A stretch of 34,109 bases of DNA from Treponema sp. (GCA_031257195.1 JAIRPD010000084.1:1-34109); one strand, 5' to 3'; counted from the first letter of the stretch, positions 15,021 through 22,455 are shown. A program made the numbers and translations. The notes: generated by a model from the sequence alone, not told the origin.

Positions 15021-15404
15021 CTAAAGGCCGGGCTCTTCTTTCTTTTGGGCGAAACAAAGCGCGCAGCCCACCAGCAGAAGAATGGCCGAAACTATCCCCA
15101 GAATATTCATCGTGGGAACGGCCATGACGGCGACCAGCGCCACCGAAATAAGCATGATTATTCCCGCGGGGATGGGCAAGGGTTTGCCCAGGATACCGCC
15201 AATCAGGCCAAGCAGCCCGCCCGCGATACCCAGACCCATAAAGGCGCCGCCGGTCATGGCCGACACGTCCTCGGTCCCCGACAAATCACCCGCCAATGAG
15301 GTAAGGCCCGCCGCGCAGGCCCCGCTGCAAATCGCCGAAGGCACGCTCAGCACCCCGCCGATGATCCCCATGATCAACGGCACCACAGATGTTCCTTTCT
15401 TCAT
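15021..15404 (-). CDS. Small four-helix membrane protein, unknown function
   Basis: 127 residues with AGAGGAGA before the ATG. Hydrophobic Gly/Ala-rich stretches are VVPLIMGIIGGVLSVPSAICSG, FMGLGIAGGLLGLIGGIL, IPAGIIMLISVALVAVMAV and LGIVSAILLLVGCALCF, with a short cytoplasmic QKKEEPGL tail. The pattern (small polytopic protein with GxxxG helices) resembles DUF4064-like proteins, but I cannot assign a family firmly. A terminator separates it from the lipoprotein gene upstream. Confidence 0.75.
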   Translation of the reverse strand: MKKGTSVVPLIMGIIGGVLSVPSAICSGACAAGLTSLAGDLSGTEDVSAMTGGAFMGLGIAGGLLGLIGGILGKPLPIPAGIIMLISVALVAVMAVPTMNILGIVSAILLLVGCALCFAQKKEEPGL

Positions 15405-15432
15405 ATACGTTCTCTCCTCTCGTGAAATATAT

Positions 15433-15452
15433 AAAATCCCCTACGGGGTTTT
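15433..15452 (-). terminator. Rho-independent terminator after the small lipoprotein gene
   Basis: On the minus strand AAAACCCC, loop GTA, GGGGATTTT with one bulge, followed by ATATATTTC. It lies 79 nt beyond the lipoprotein stop and before the next gene's ribosome site. Confidence 0.65.
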
Positions 15453-15530
15453 ACGCGAAGACCCGCCCCCAATCCCTGTCGCGGGCGGGGAACAGCCCCG
15501 GGGAATTACCCCCCGCCTTGTTGTCATCGC

Positions 15531-15929
15531 TTACTCCGGATCCGGCGACCATTTGTTCCATTCACCGTTAAGAGAAGCGATAAGATCGAAGGATAGAGTA
15601 AGAATCTGATGATTCTCAGATAAGTCCCATATTAGGGTAACAATCTGCCCGGTTCCTGTATCATAACGTATAGTGTTCCCTTCCGCAAACGTAATGTTAA
15701 AAGCATAAGCCTCCGTGAAAGTACCAGGAAACGAGGCTCTATAGTAATGTTGAATTTTCCTTTCCTCAAACCGGAAGAACATATAACAATTATCTGATGA
15801 TACGAGGGGGGATTGCCACACGCATCCCCGCAGCTCAACGGGGCTGGTATAAATCTTAGGTTCAGCCGGATTAGAACACCCGATCATCAACCCCAACAAA
15901 ACGATTAACGCGAAAACAACCTTTTTCAT
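15531..15929 (-). CDS. Small putative lipoprotein, unknown function
   Basis: 132 residues. The ATG at 15929 has GAGGAG 8 nt upstream and gives a compact type II signal MKKVVFALIVLLGLMIGC with Cys18 lipidated; an upstream ATG at 15944 is less likely. The mature part has alternating hydrophobic strands (VWQSPLVSSDNCYMFFRF, AYAFNITFAEGNTIRYD, IVTLIWDLSENHQILTLSF), suggesting a small beta-barrel or lipocalin-like fold, common for spirochaete surface lipoproteins. Base use is more AT-rich than the neighbours, which may mark transferred DNA. Confidence 0.78.
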   Translation of the reverse strand: MKKVVFALIVLLGLMIGCSNPAEPKIYTSPVELRGCVWQSPLVSSDNCYMFFRFEERKIQHYYRASFPGTFTEAYAFNITFAEGNTIRYDTGTGQIVTLIWDLSENHQILTLSFDLIASLNGEWNKWSPDPE

Positions 15930-15975
15930 CTTGAAACTCCTCAAACAAAAAAATTAAACGACAAGGGTTCCGCCG

Positions 15976-16000
15976 GCGAGTAAATCAACGATTTACCCAC
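15976..16000 (-). terminator. Hairpin downstream of the nuclease gene
   Basis: GTAAATC (15980-15986), loop AAC, GATTTAC (15990-15996). CCGG further out pairs with CCGG across a small internal loop. It lies between the nuclease stop (16045) and the lipoprotein gene. A second small stem GGGGA/TCCCC follows on the nuclease side. No clear T-run. Confidence 0.4.
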
Positions 16001-16040
16001 CGGGGATTTCACTTCCCCCTGTCATGTGAAGGCATGGTCT

Positions 16041-16368
16041 CCCCCTATAGCTCAAGGGAGCTTGCCGCTTTTTCCAGGTCCTTGACTTTAGCCAGAAAGT
16101 AGCGCTCAATTTCGGGCAGCGGTTCCTTGTACTCGCCGATAAGAAACTGGCTTGTCAGCCACCCATATTTCGGATCGTTCCAGTCCGACGCCTCTTTAAA
16201 CCACCCACCATCGAGCAGCGCGGTCTTAATCACTTTTTCCAGCGCCTTCCTTACCCTGCCCCTCATTTCTTCCCTCTCGCAGCAAAAACCAAGATGCAAT
16301 TTGTAGTCGTCATCGGGATCCGAGTGGAAAACGAAGGACTTTTCGTCGTCGATTTTCTTGTACAAAGC
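16041..16368. repeat. Direct repeat copy A (3' end of the nuclease gene)
   Basis: About 325 bp matching copy B at 17330-17650 in the same orientation. Identity is very high over the first 90 bp (stop-proximal end) and falls toward the other end, with small in-frame gaps. It covers the last 105 or so codons of the nuclease. Confidence 0.85.
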
Positions 16369-17325
16369 GGGCGGATAGTTATCCCTCTCGTGATACAGCT
16401 CGCTTTTCAGCTTGTCCCGCAGACTCTGCTGTATCAGGCAGCCCAAAAGCTTTTCCCGGTTGTCCCAAATCTCATAGATGTGTTCCGCCGTCTCTATGCT
16501 CTGCTTGTCCTTGTAGAATTCCTTGATGAATTCCCTATCGATGGTTTCCGTCATCTTTGATTTTTCCTCCATTGTTCGCAGTAGTTTCCCATACTCCGAA
16601 AGTATGTAGTTTTGCCGGTCTTTCAGACCCTCAAGTCTCAAACATTCGCCGATAAAGCCCCGGGCTAAATCGTTCCTGACCCCGCCGCCCTTTTCGTCCC
16701 CCCTCCGGTCTATGGCGGGGAGGATCACCAGTTTTCGCCTAATCTCCGGAACGTACTCCCGCCAGGGCCCGTCGTAGCCTTCCAGCGGCGGCTCGACCCC
16801 CTCAAACTGGGGGATGTAGACAACCGCGGCGGCCTCTTTCCCCCGGGACTGTACGGATTTGACATACTTCGCCAGCTGGTTCGGCTGGTCCGGGGCGTTG
16901 TTGATTTTGTTTTCGATGATGACCGCCTGCCGGTCGTCATACACGAGCAGGTCGATACGCCCGTCCGCTTTCGCCCCGCCCGCCTCGCGTTCCACCGTAA
17001 TCCGCTCCCCGAAGCCGCTGGTCTTTACCTCCGGATTGACGCGCTCCAGCAGTTCCAGAAAAACCCGCGAGAACCGCCGGTCCCCGGTTTCCGGCGTTTC
17101 CGGGTCGAGGAAGCGCCGCAGCGTTTCGCTGTGAAACTCTTCCAGGCGGAATTTGAAGACCCCGGCGAACATATTCTTCGCGTCCTTCTCAAATTCCGCC
17201 AGCGCCGCGCCCCGCCGTTCCGCCCGCTCCCGATTCGCCGCGATAAAGCCGCCGTATTCACGGACCATACGCGCCAGGACGGACGCGAAGTCCGCCATGA
17301 AACGCCTACAATCATTCACATCCAT
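16045..17325 (-). CDS. PD-(D/E)XK nuclease superfamily protein (PDDEXK_4-like)
   Basis: 426 residues. The N-terminal helical part includes EEFHSETLRRFLDPETPETGD, the type of FL-DP block that precedes this nuclease fold. The catalytic core is DGRIDLLVYDDRQAVIIENKINNAPDQPNQLAKY: Asp125, Glu138-x-Lys140 and Gln150-Leu-x-x-Tyr, the PD-(D/E)XK metal-binding triad with the QLxxY helix. The middle and C-terminal parts are long alpha-helical segments ending EIERYFLAKVKDLEKAASSLEL. The C-terminal 105 residues are duplicated in the gene just upstream. GGGGG precedes the ATG, 8 nt after the stop of that copy, so the two are co-translated. Such stand-alone nucleases occur in defence and accessory islands; the actual target is unknown. 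Confidence 0.85.
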   Translation of the reverse strand: MDVNDCRRFMADFASVLARMVREYGGFIAANRERAERRGAALAEFEKDAKNMFAGVFKFRLEEFHSETLRRFLDPETPETGDRRFSRVFLELLERVNPEVKTSGFGERITVEREAGGAKADGRIDLLVYDDRQAVIIENKINNAPDQPNQLAKYVKSVQSRGKEAAAVVYIPQFEGVEPPLEGYDGPWREYVPEIRRKLVILPAIDRRGDEKGGGVRNDLARGFIGECLRLEGLKDRQNYILSEYGKLLRTMEEKSKMTETIDREFIKEFYKDKQSIETAEHIYEIWDNREKLLGCLIQQSLRDKLKSELYHERDNYPPALYKKIDDEKSFVFHSDPDDDYKLHLGFCCEREEMRGRVRKALEKVIKTALLDGGWFKEASDWNDPKYGWLTSQFLIGEYKEPLPEIERYFLAKVKDLEKAASSLEL

Positions 17326-17329
17326 ACAA

Positions 17330-17650
17330 CCCCCTATAGCTCAAGAGAACTTGCCGCTTTTTCCAGATCCTTGACTTTACCCAGAAAGTAGCGCTCAATT
17401 TCGGGCAGCGGTTCCTCGCACTTGCCGACAAGAAACCGGCTTGTCAGCCAACCCGATTTCGGATCGTCCCAGTCCCACGCCTTTTCAAACCACCCCTCGG
17501 GCAGCGCGGTGTTAATCTTTTCCTCCAGCGCCTTCCTTACCCTGCCCCTCATTTCCCCGTCGTACCAGAAACCAAGATGCAATTTGCCGTCATTGGGATC
17601 CGAGTAGAAAGCGAGGCGCGGTTTGTCGTCGATTTGTTTGTACAAAGCGA
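17330..17650. repeat. Direct repeat copy B (3' end of the small anchored gene)
   Basis: Second copy of the repeat at 16041-16368. Both begin with CCCCTATAGCTCAAG-like sequence (stop codon region) and end near a shared TTGTACAAAGCG block. The copies are separated by the rest of the nuclease gene. Confidence 0.85.
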
Positions 17651-17693
17651 ACACAAGGACGGCGATTAAAAGCCCGGTGGTATATCGTTTCAT
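17334..17693 (-). CDS. Small membrane-anchored protein carrying a duplicate of the nuclease C-terminus
   Basis: 119 residues from the ATG at 17693. Residues 1-18 (MKRYTTGLLIAVLVFALY) are a signal-anchor-like helix. From about residue 17 to the end the protein aligns with the last 105 residues of the nuclease: YKQIDD/YKKIDD, KLHLGF, MRGRVRKALE, GWLTS and the identical ending DLEKAASSLEL. The nuclease core is absent. It may be a remnant of a duplicated gene or a functional stand-alone domain, for example a partner that competes for whatever the nuclease tail binds; both are inference. Starts at 17780 or 17744 are possible but would overlap the TPR gene. It sits between TPR and nuclease genes on one strand. 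Confidence 0.7.
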   Translation of the reverse strand: MKRYTTGLLIAVLVFALYKQIDDKPRLAFYSDPNDGKLHLGFWYDGEMRGRVRKALEEKINTALPEGWFEKAWDWDDPKSGWLTSRFLVGKCEEPLPEIERYFLGKVKDLEKAASSLEL

Positions 17694-17743
17694 ATCCTCA
17701 TTGTGATTACCGGTACTAAAATTTTTATGGAACCGGTCAAAAA

Positions 17744-18436
17744 TCATGATCCCCATCCCTCCGTTTCTTTTGTCCCACAAAGACCCTCAACGGCCTTGCC
17801 GCCGCCTTTTCGCTCACGCGCCCTGTCAAGACCGGCGCGCGCTTCCTTGTGAGCCGGATCAAGTTCCAGCGCCCGCGAGTAATCGGCGGCGGCCTTATCG
17901 TTATCGTCCTTCCGCTCATACGCCCTGCCCCGGTCAAAATACGCCTGCGCGGAATCCGGGTCAAGTTCTATCGCCCGCGAGCCATCCGCGATGGCCTTAT
18001 CGTAATCACCCTTCTCGGAATACACCTCTCCTCGAGAGCGGTACGTTTCCGCGTTATCCGGGTCAAGTTCTATCAACTTCGAATAATCGGCGATGGCCCG
18101 GTCGTAATCGCCGTGTTCCCTATACTCTACGCCGCGGCGCCAATACGCGGCGAAATACGCGTCTTCACCATCCGGGTTAAGTTCTATCACCTTTGAGAAG
18201 TCGGCGATGGCCTTATCATAATCACCCTTCCCGGAATACACCTCTCCTCGAGAGCGGTACGTTTCCGCGTTATCCGGGTCAAGCGCTATCGACTTCGAGT
18301 AGTCGGCGATGGCCCGGTCGTTATCGTCCTTCATGCAATACGCCCAACCGCGATCACGATACGCGGCGGCATCCTCCGGGGCAAGTTCTATCCACTTCGA
18401 ATAATCGGAGATGGCCTTATCGTAATCGTCCTTCAT
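17744..18436 (-). CDS. TPR-repeat protein
   Basis: 230 residues from the ATG at 18436, made of about six tetratricopeptide repeats with the pattern A-Y-x-x-R-G-x-x-Y-x-x-K-x-D-Y-D-x-A-I-x-D-Y-S-x-x-I-E-L-D-P-D. The last unit is followed by a basic tail (RAGLDRARERKGGGK). TPRs are protein-binding scaffolds. The first repeat is incomplete at this start: the codons just upstream still read as the missing half-helix (FFTRRNEGIYH), so either an unusual start codon lies further upstream or the 5' end has been lost. Ribosome-site-like GAGGAG and AAGG occur upstream. It probably heads the operon with the anchored protein and nuclease. Confidence 0.75.
   Translation of the reverse strand: MKDDYDKAISDYSKWIELAPEDAAAYRDRGWAYCMKDDNDRAIADYSKSIALDPDNAETYRSRGEVYSGKGDYDKAIADFSKVIELNPDGEDAYFAAYWRRGVEYREHGDYDRAIADYSKLIELDPDNAETYRSRGEVYSEKGDYDKAIADGSRAIELDPDSAQAYFDRGRAYERKDDNDKAAADYSRALELDPAHKEARAGLDRARERKGGGKAVEGLCGTKETEGWGS
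17988..18322. repeat. Two-unit TPR duplication at DNA level (216-bp period)
   Basis: The segment 17988-18108 matches 18204-18322 with about ten mismatches in 120 bp. That includes a stretch of more than 55 bp (from about 18016) with no difference that I can find. The offset is 216 bp, exactly 72 codons, i.e. two TPR units, so it is a recent in-frame duplication rather than selection on protein sequence alone. Confidence 0.75.
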
Positions 18437-18798
18437 GTGGTATATACCTTCGTTTCTCCTCGTAAAAAAATATATCGCGCGCCCCGTTGTTCCCCGTAAC
18501 ACGGGGCCGGCCCAAAGGCCGCGGGTCTGGCCTTTTACCAAAAACTTGACTTCACGCCCAATGTGGGGCCGTCGCCTCGCTGGGGCGGTTCGGCCCCCCG
18601 GCGCGGCTTCCGGCCGCCGCCGGGAACCACAGGCCAATCCCCGGCTTCCCCCTCCGCGGCTTCGGTAACAAACAGCCGCTCGCGGCCTCCTCTTTACGAG
18701 GCGGTCGCGTTGAGCGATACAGCATAATACCAGACCAGTATACCGCTAATTTGAATAATGTCAAGGCCCCATTATGCTGTTTGGACTATGTTTACTGT
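18437..18798. other. Intergenic region between divergent TPR and Xre genes, rich in hairpins
   Basis: 362 bp without a gene I can support. It holds a palindrome GGTATATACC (18439-18448), the stems CCCCGT/ACGGGG (18492-18506) and AAAGGCC/GGCCTTT (18514-18535), a GCCTC/GAGGC stem near 18686-18703, and a 10-bp inverted repeat flanking the Xre promoter (18719-18780). The stems would lie in the leader of the TPR transcript. A 70-codon minus-strand frame here (18552-18764) looks non-coding. Confidence 0.6.
18719..18780. promoter_or_regulatory. Spaced 10-bp inverted repeat around the Xre promoter
   Basis: ACAGCATAAT (18719-18728) and ATTATGCTGT (18771-18780) are perfect inverted repeats 42 nt apart. 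Between and overlapping them is a possible promoter TTGAAT (18751-18756), 16-nt spacer, TATGCT (18773-18778). The layout suits cooperative binding by a small autoregulator. A further imperfect repeat ATAC-N7-GTAT lies inside. Confidence 0.5.
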
Positions 18799-19146
18799 GT
18801 GGGTTTTAAGGAAAATCTAAAATCCGAGCTGATTTTTCAAGATAAGCTGGTAAAAGAGCTGGCTTTAGAGACCGGTATTAGCAGGCATACCCTGGATAAT
18901 TACTTAAATCAGCGGGGGCATATTCCCGCCGCCGATATCGCGGTTAAGATCGCCCAAAACCTGGGGGTTTCGGTGGAATATCTGGTAACGGGCGATGACC
19001 ACCTCCCGGGAACGGTCCCGGGCGGCCCGGAAGCCCGGGCTTTGCTGCGCGCCTTCAACCAATTAAACGAAAAAGAGCGTAAACTGGCGCTTTCCATTAT
19101 CCAGTTGTTTAAAAACCAGGGGGAACACCCGGCGGAAAAACGCTGA
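18799..19146 (+). CDS. Xre-family helix-turn-helix regulator
   Basis: 115 residues starting at a GTG (mature reading MGFKENLKSELIFQDKLVKEL). This matches the usual beginning of treponeme Xre regulators; an upstream TTG at 18751 would overlap the probable promoter. The HTH spans roughly residues 18-45 (KELALETGISRHTLDNYLNQRG), followed by DIAVKIAQNLGVSVEYLVTGDD and a C-terminal helix (LNEKERKLALSIIQLF). It is cytoplasmic and likely dimeric. There is no clear Shine-Dalgarno. It is divergent from the TPR/nuclease unit, for which it is the obvious candidate regulator, and convergent with the DUF58 gene (27-nt gap). Confidence 0.82.
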   Translation: MGFKENLKSELIFQDKLVKELALETGISRHTLDNYLNQRGHIPAADIAVKIAQNLGVSVEYLVTGDDHLPGTVPGGPEARALLRAFNQLNEKERKLALSIIQLFKNQGEHPAEKR

Positions 19147-19172
19147 GCGCCCGGCCCGCCCCTCGATCCCGC

Positions 19173-20549
19173 CTACAGCAGCCCCCCGCGCTTAATCTCC
19201 AGGTAACGGCCAATCAGGGCGGGGCTCAGGTTCGCCGCGGAACATTCCAGGGTAAGGATCCCCGAATGCTCCCAGATGGTGTAGAGCTTTTTCCGGGCGG
19301 CGAGGTACGCCCGGGCCGCGGCGGTCTCCAGTTCCTCGTCCTTGCCGGCGGGGTTCCGGGCGGCGATGGCTTCCGCCTCCGTTTCCCTCAGGCTTACCAG
19401 CAGCAGGAGATGGCGGCGGCGGACGTTCCCGATGATCCACGAAAGGGATTCGCCGTCCTCCTCCCGGAAGTTGCTGATCATGATGATCAGGCTCCGCCGC
19501 TTAAGCCGGGTGAGCGCGCCTTCCAGGGCGGAAAAAAGGGAGGAGGGGACGCTTTCGCTTTTCAGGTCGTAGAGGCCCCGCATAATTCCCGGCAGGGCCC
19601 CGATTCCCTTCCGGGGGGGAAGCCAGCGCTCCTCCGCCCCAAAGGAACCAAAGGCCACGGAGTCGCCCCGCTTCAGCGCCACCCAGGAAAGGAGGGTCGC
19701 CCCCTCCAGGGCGCTGTCAAACTGGGTCCCCGCCCCCTCCCGCCGGTGAAGGCGGTAGCCCGAGTCCAGGAGGAACAGGATCTGCTGGTCCCGCTCTTCC
19801 TCGTACTCCCGGACGATCACCCTGCCCCGCCGGCCCGTGGCCCGCCAGTCTATGGCCTTTACCGAATCCCCCTTTTGGTATTCCCGGAGGCCCATGAATT
19901 CCATTCCCTGGCCCCGCTTTCGGACGCCCCCGGTTTCAGACCGCTCCAGCGCGGCCTTGAGGTTCCCCGCGCCCCGGGCGAGTTTTTTAAAGTCCGGGAA
20001 GGTCCTGCCCCGGCTTACCAGGGGATGGATCACCTTGAGCCGCCAGCAGCCCAGAAAGGAGCGGAGCATAAGCTGGGTTTCGGGGAATTCCCAGTTTCCC
20101 CGCTCCAGGGGCAGGACCTCGTAGGTAAAGCGTACGGCTTTGTCCCCGGGGCCGCCGGCCGCCGGTTCCCTGAGCGCGGAAACGCTGATCTTCGCGGGAA
20201 AGGCGTCCCCCCCCGCCGGAAGCGAAAGGGCCTCCATGCCGTCGGGGTACAGGTCAAAGAGCCGGAGGCCCCCGGGGAGGAGGCCGCCTCCTCCCCGGCG
20301 GATGGTCAGGGTAACGGGGCTTTTTACCCCCAGGGCCAGGACGCCGGCCATGGAGCGTTCCACCCGCGACCGGTCGGTGAGCAGGAGCAGGGCGAGCAGG
20401 TCCAGGATGATCAGGGGTAGGGCGATCATCCCCGCGAGAAGGCAGACCAGCGACGAGGTTTCGGAAAAAAAGGCCCCGGCCCCCAGGAAAAGAAAACCCA
20501 GGGCGGCGCAAAAGAGAACGGGGCCGGGAGTAACCAGGGCCTTCCTCAT
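19173..20549 (-). CDS. DUF58 domain protein (vWA-like), last gene of the MoxR operon
   Basis: 458 residues from the ATG at 20549, which shares ATGA with the MoxR stop. Two N-terminal membrane helices (VLFCAALGFLFLGAGAFF, LVCLLAGMIALPLIILDLLALLLL) anchor a large domain. The DUF58 signature is clear: REYQKGDSVKAIDWRATGRRGRVIVREYEEE. It is followed by a vWA-like strand ILFLLDSGYRL where the usual metal-site DxSxS is DSGYR, and later LIIMISNFREE. DUF58 proteins work with MoxR ATPases in envelope processes, probably as the substrate or cofactor-accepting partner. A longer frame to 20801 only shadows MoxR. Confidence 0.9.
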   Translation of the reverse strand: MRKALVTPGPVLFCAALGFLFLGAGAFFSETSSLVCLLAGMIALPLIILDLLALLLLTDRSRVERSMAGVLALGVKSPVTLTIRRGGGGLLPGGLRLFDLYPDGMEALSLPAGGDAFPAKISVSALREPAAGGPGDKAVRFTYEVLPLERGNWEFPETQLMLRSFLGCWRLKVIHPLVSRGRTFPDFKKLARGAGNLKAALERSETGGVRKRGQGMEFMGLREYQKGDSVKAIDWRATGRRGRVIVREYEEERDQQILFLLDSGYRLHRREGAGTQFDSALEGATLLSWVALKRGDSVAFGSFGAEERWLPPRKGIGALPGIMRGLYDLKSESVPSSLFSALEGALTRLKRRSLIIMISNFREEDGESLSWIIGNVRRRHLLLLVSLRETEAEAIAARNPAGKDEELETAAARAYLAARKKLYTIWEHSGILTLECSAANLSPALIGRYLEIKRGGLL

Positions 20550-21514
20550 ACCCGCGGCGCTTCCACGGTGGAGAGGATCTGTCCCACAATCCGGGCTTCC
20601 GTTAATCCCTCCAGGTCCCCCTCGGAGGAAAGGGTAAGCCGGTGGGCCAGGACGGGAACCGCCAGGGCCTTGATATCGCCGGGGATGATAAAGTCCCGGC
20701 CCTCGAGCAGGGCCCGGGCCCGGGCGCAGCGGATCAGGGAAAGACTGCCCCTGGGGCCGGCGCCGCATTCCAGGACCGGGATGGAACGGGTGGCCCGGCA
20801 CAGCCGCACCGCGTAATCGATCACCGCCCCGTCGCAGCGGACCCGGGCCGTCAGGTCCCGCAGTTCGGAGAACTCTTCCGGGCTCAGGACGGCCCGCAGC
20901 CCCGCGGTGGAAAGTTCCGCCCCGCTGATGCCCGCTAAAACCTGGCTGACCATGGCCTTTTCCTCCTCCTCCGGGGGATAGCCGGCCAGGGCTTTCATCA
21001 AGAACCGGTCTTTCTGGGCGTCCGGCAGGGGATACGTTCCCTCGTGCTCAAAGGGATTTTCCGTGGCCAGTACCATAAAGGGCTTTGGCAGGGGATAGCC
21101 GACGCCGTCCAGACTTACCTGGAATTCCTGCATGGCCTCAAACAGGGCCGCCTGGGTTTTGGCGGGGGAACGGTTGATCTCGTCGGCGATAAAAAGGTGG
21201 GTAAACACCGGCCCCTTCCGGGTGATAAAGTTCCCCCCCGAGGCGTCCAGGACCAGGGAGCCGGTGATGTCGCTGGGCATCAGGTCCGGGGTAAACTGAA
21301 CCCGCCGGGACTCCCCACCGATGGCGGCGGCGGCGGCCCGGACCAGCAGGGTTTTTCCCAGGCCGGGAACCCCCTCCACCAGAATATGCCCCCCCGCGAG
21401 GAGGGTGATCAGGAGCTGGGATACCAGTTCATCCTGGCCTATGAAGGCCTTGGCGATTTCCCGTTTTACCTCCGCCAGCGCCTCCGCGGCGGTTTCAATC
21501 GTATAGTTCTTCAT
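20546..21514 (-). CDS. MoxR-family AAA+ ATPase
   Basis: 322 residues, normal MoxR length. Walker A GVPGLGKT (48-55), Walker B HLFIADEINRSPAKTQAALFEAMQE (about 106-130), sensor 1 VLATENPFEHEGTYPLPDAQKDRF (148-171), which includes the MoxR-typical E-x-G-T-Y-P-L-P and D-R-F, and a C-terminal lid domain. MoxR ATPases act as chaperones, often with vWA proteins, in assembly or activation of envelope complexes. It overlaps both neighbours by 4 nt (ATGA at each end). Confidence 0.95.
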   Translation of the reverse strand: MKNYTIETAAEALAEVKREIAKAFIGQDELVSQLLITLLAGGHILVEGVPGLGKTLLVRAAAAAIGGESRRVQFTPDLMPSDITGSLVLDASGGNFITRKGPVFTHLFIADEINRSPAKTQAALFEAMQEFQVSLDGVGYPLPKPFMVLATENPFEHEGTYPLPDAQKDRFLMKALAGYPPEEEEKAMVSQVLAGISGAELSTAGLRAVLSPEEFSELRDLTARVRCDGAVIDYAVRLCRATRSIPVLECGAGPRGSLSLIRCARARALLEGRDFIIPGDIKALAVPVLAHRLTLSSEGDLEGLTEARIVGQILSTVEAPRV

Positions 21515-22455
21515 GGTTTCTCCGGTTTATAGATTTCGTTGCGGGTATGTAAAGCGCCGTATTTTTTAAGAAAACGCCCTTCCGCCAAAAACCGTTCCCG
21601 GAGGGGCTTGCCGGGAAGTTCCGGCGCGGACCGGGGACGGCCAAAGAGGGGGATCACCATCCAAAAGCCGGTGATGATCAGGAACCCGGCGGCGGCCAGA
21701 AAGGCCGCCGGGTTTCCCCGGTCCAGCAGGGCCCCAAAGAAACGCCGGTCCTGTCCCAGGTCCCGGAAGGAGAGGACCCCCCCGGCCTTGCCGGGTTTTA
21801 GCAGCAAATTCCAGGTTAAGTTCGCGTTGTCCGTACCCCGGAGGGAAAAGGAACGGAGGAAAAAGGCCTGGCCGGTAACGGTAAGCCTGCCTTTCCCCAC
21901 GGGCAGGGTTACCAGCCGTACGGCCCCGGCGCTCCGCAGAACCTCCACCCCGGCGACACCGCCGTTTCCCCTTAGTTTTTCATCCTCAACGCGTAAACCC
22001 TTTGTCCTGTCCAGATTAAAGGGGCTGGTATCCTCGACAAAGAAGCGCTCTTCCCCGGGATCTTCGGCAATCCCAAAGCCCTCAAGGTAGTCCTCCAGGT
22101 CCTCATCCGGGGAGTCCCAGGAAATAACCAGGGTCCCCCCGTTTTCCATCCACCGGGTTAGGGCGGCCCTACTTCGCGGGGCGCCGGTTTCGGACCAGTC
22201 AAAACAGGAATTTTCGATGAAGACCGTTTTTTCCGGCCCCGCGAGGACCGCGGCTATATCCCCCTCGCTCAAAACCCGGTTCCCGATCTTCGCCGCGTCC
22301 ATCCAGCGGTCCAGGACCAGATAGGGGTTGGAAAACGCGTCCCGGGAGGGGGGAGTCAGCCGGTCCTCCCGGACCCTTTCCAGCTGGGTCGCGCAGAAGA
22401 GGACCACCAGGGTCAAAAGAAAGAGGGCGCAAAAAAAAGGGACCCCTGGTTTCAC
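21511..22455 (-). CDS. DUF4350 membrane protein of the MoxR operon
   Basis: 314 residues from a GTG that overlaps the preceding stop (GTGA). The N-terminal helix is VPFFCALFLLTLVVLFCAT. A central alpha/beta domain follows with NPYLVLDRWMDAAKIG, VFIENSCFDWSETGAPRSRAALTRWMENGGTLVISWDSPD, as in DUF4350 (a ThuA/glutamine-amidotransferase-like fold thought to sense or bind). The second membrane helix is FLAAAGFLIITGFWMVIPLFG and the tail is cytoplasmic. The family has no proven activity. Its place next to MoxR and DUF4129 is characteristic. Confidence 0.82.
   Translation of the reverse strand: MKPGVPFFCALFLLTLVVLFCATQLERVREDRLTPPSRDAFSNPYLVLDRWMDAAKIGNRVLSEGDIAAVLAGPEKTVFIENSCFDWSETGAPRSRAALTRWMENGGTLVISWDSPDEDLEDYLEGFGIAEDPGEERFFVEDTSPFNLDRTKGLRVEDEKLRGNGGVAGVEVLRSAGAVRLVTLPVGKGRLTVTGQAFFLRSFSLRGTDNANLTWNLLLKPGKAGGVLSFRDLGQDRRFFGALLDRGNPAAFLAAAGFLIITGFWMVIPLFGRPRSAPELPGKPLRERFLAEGRFLKKYGALHTRNEIYKPEKP

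Noticed and set aside
17988-18322. Regularly repeated DNA that might be a CRISPR array
   Set aside because: The repeats are in-frame TPR units of about 34 codons with a protein-level consensus, not short repeats with unique spacers.
18552-18764. Possible 70-residue minus-strand gene between the TPR and Xre genes
   Set aside because: No ribosome site, odd composition, overlaps the Xre promoter repeat and hairpins; no homologue recognised.
19266-20420. 384-codon plus-strand frame over the DUF58 gene
   Set aside because: Antisense shadow; the DUF58 motifs and 4-nt overlap with MoxR fix the true strand.
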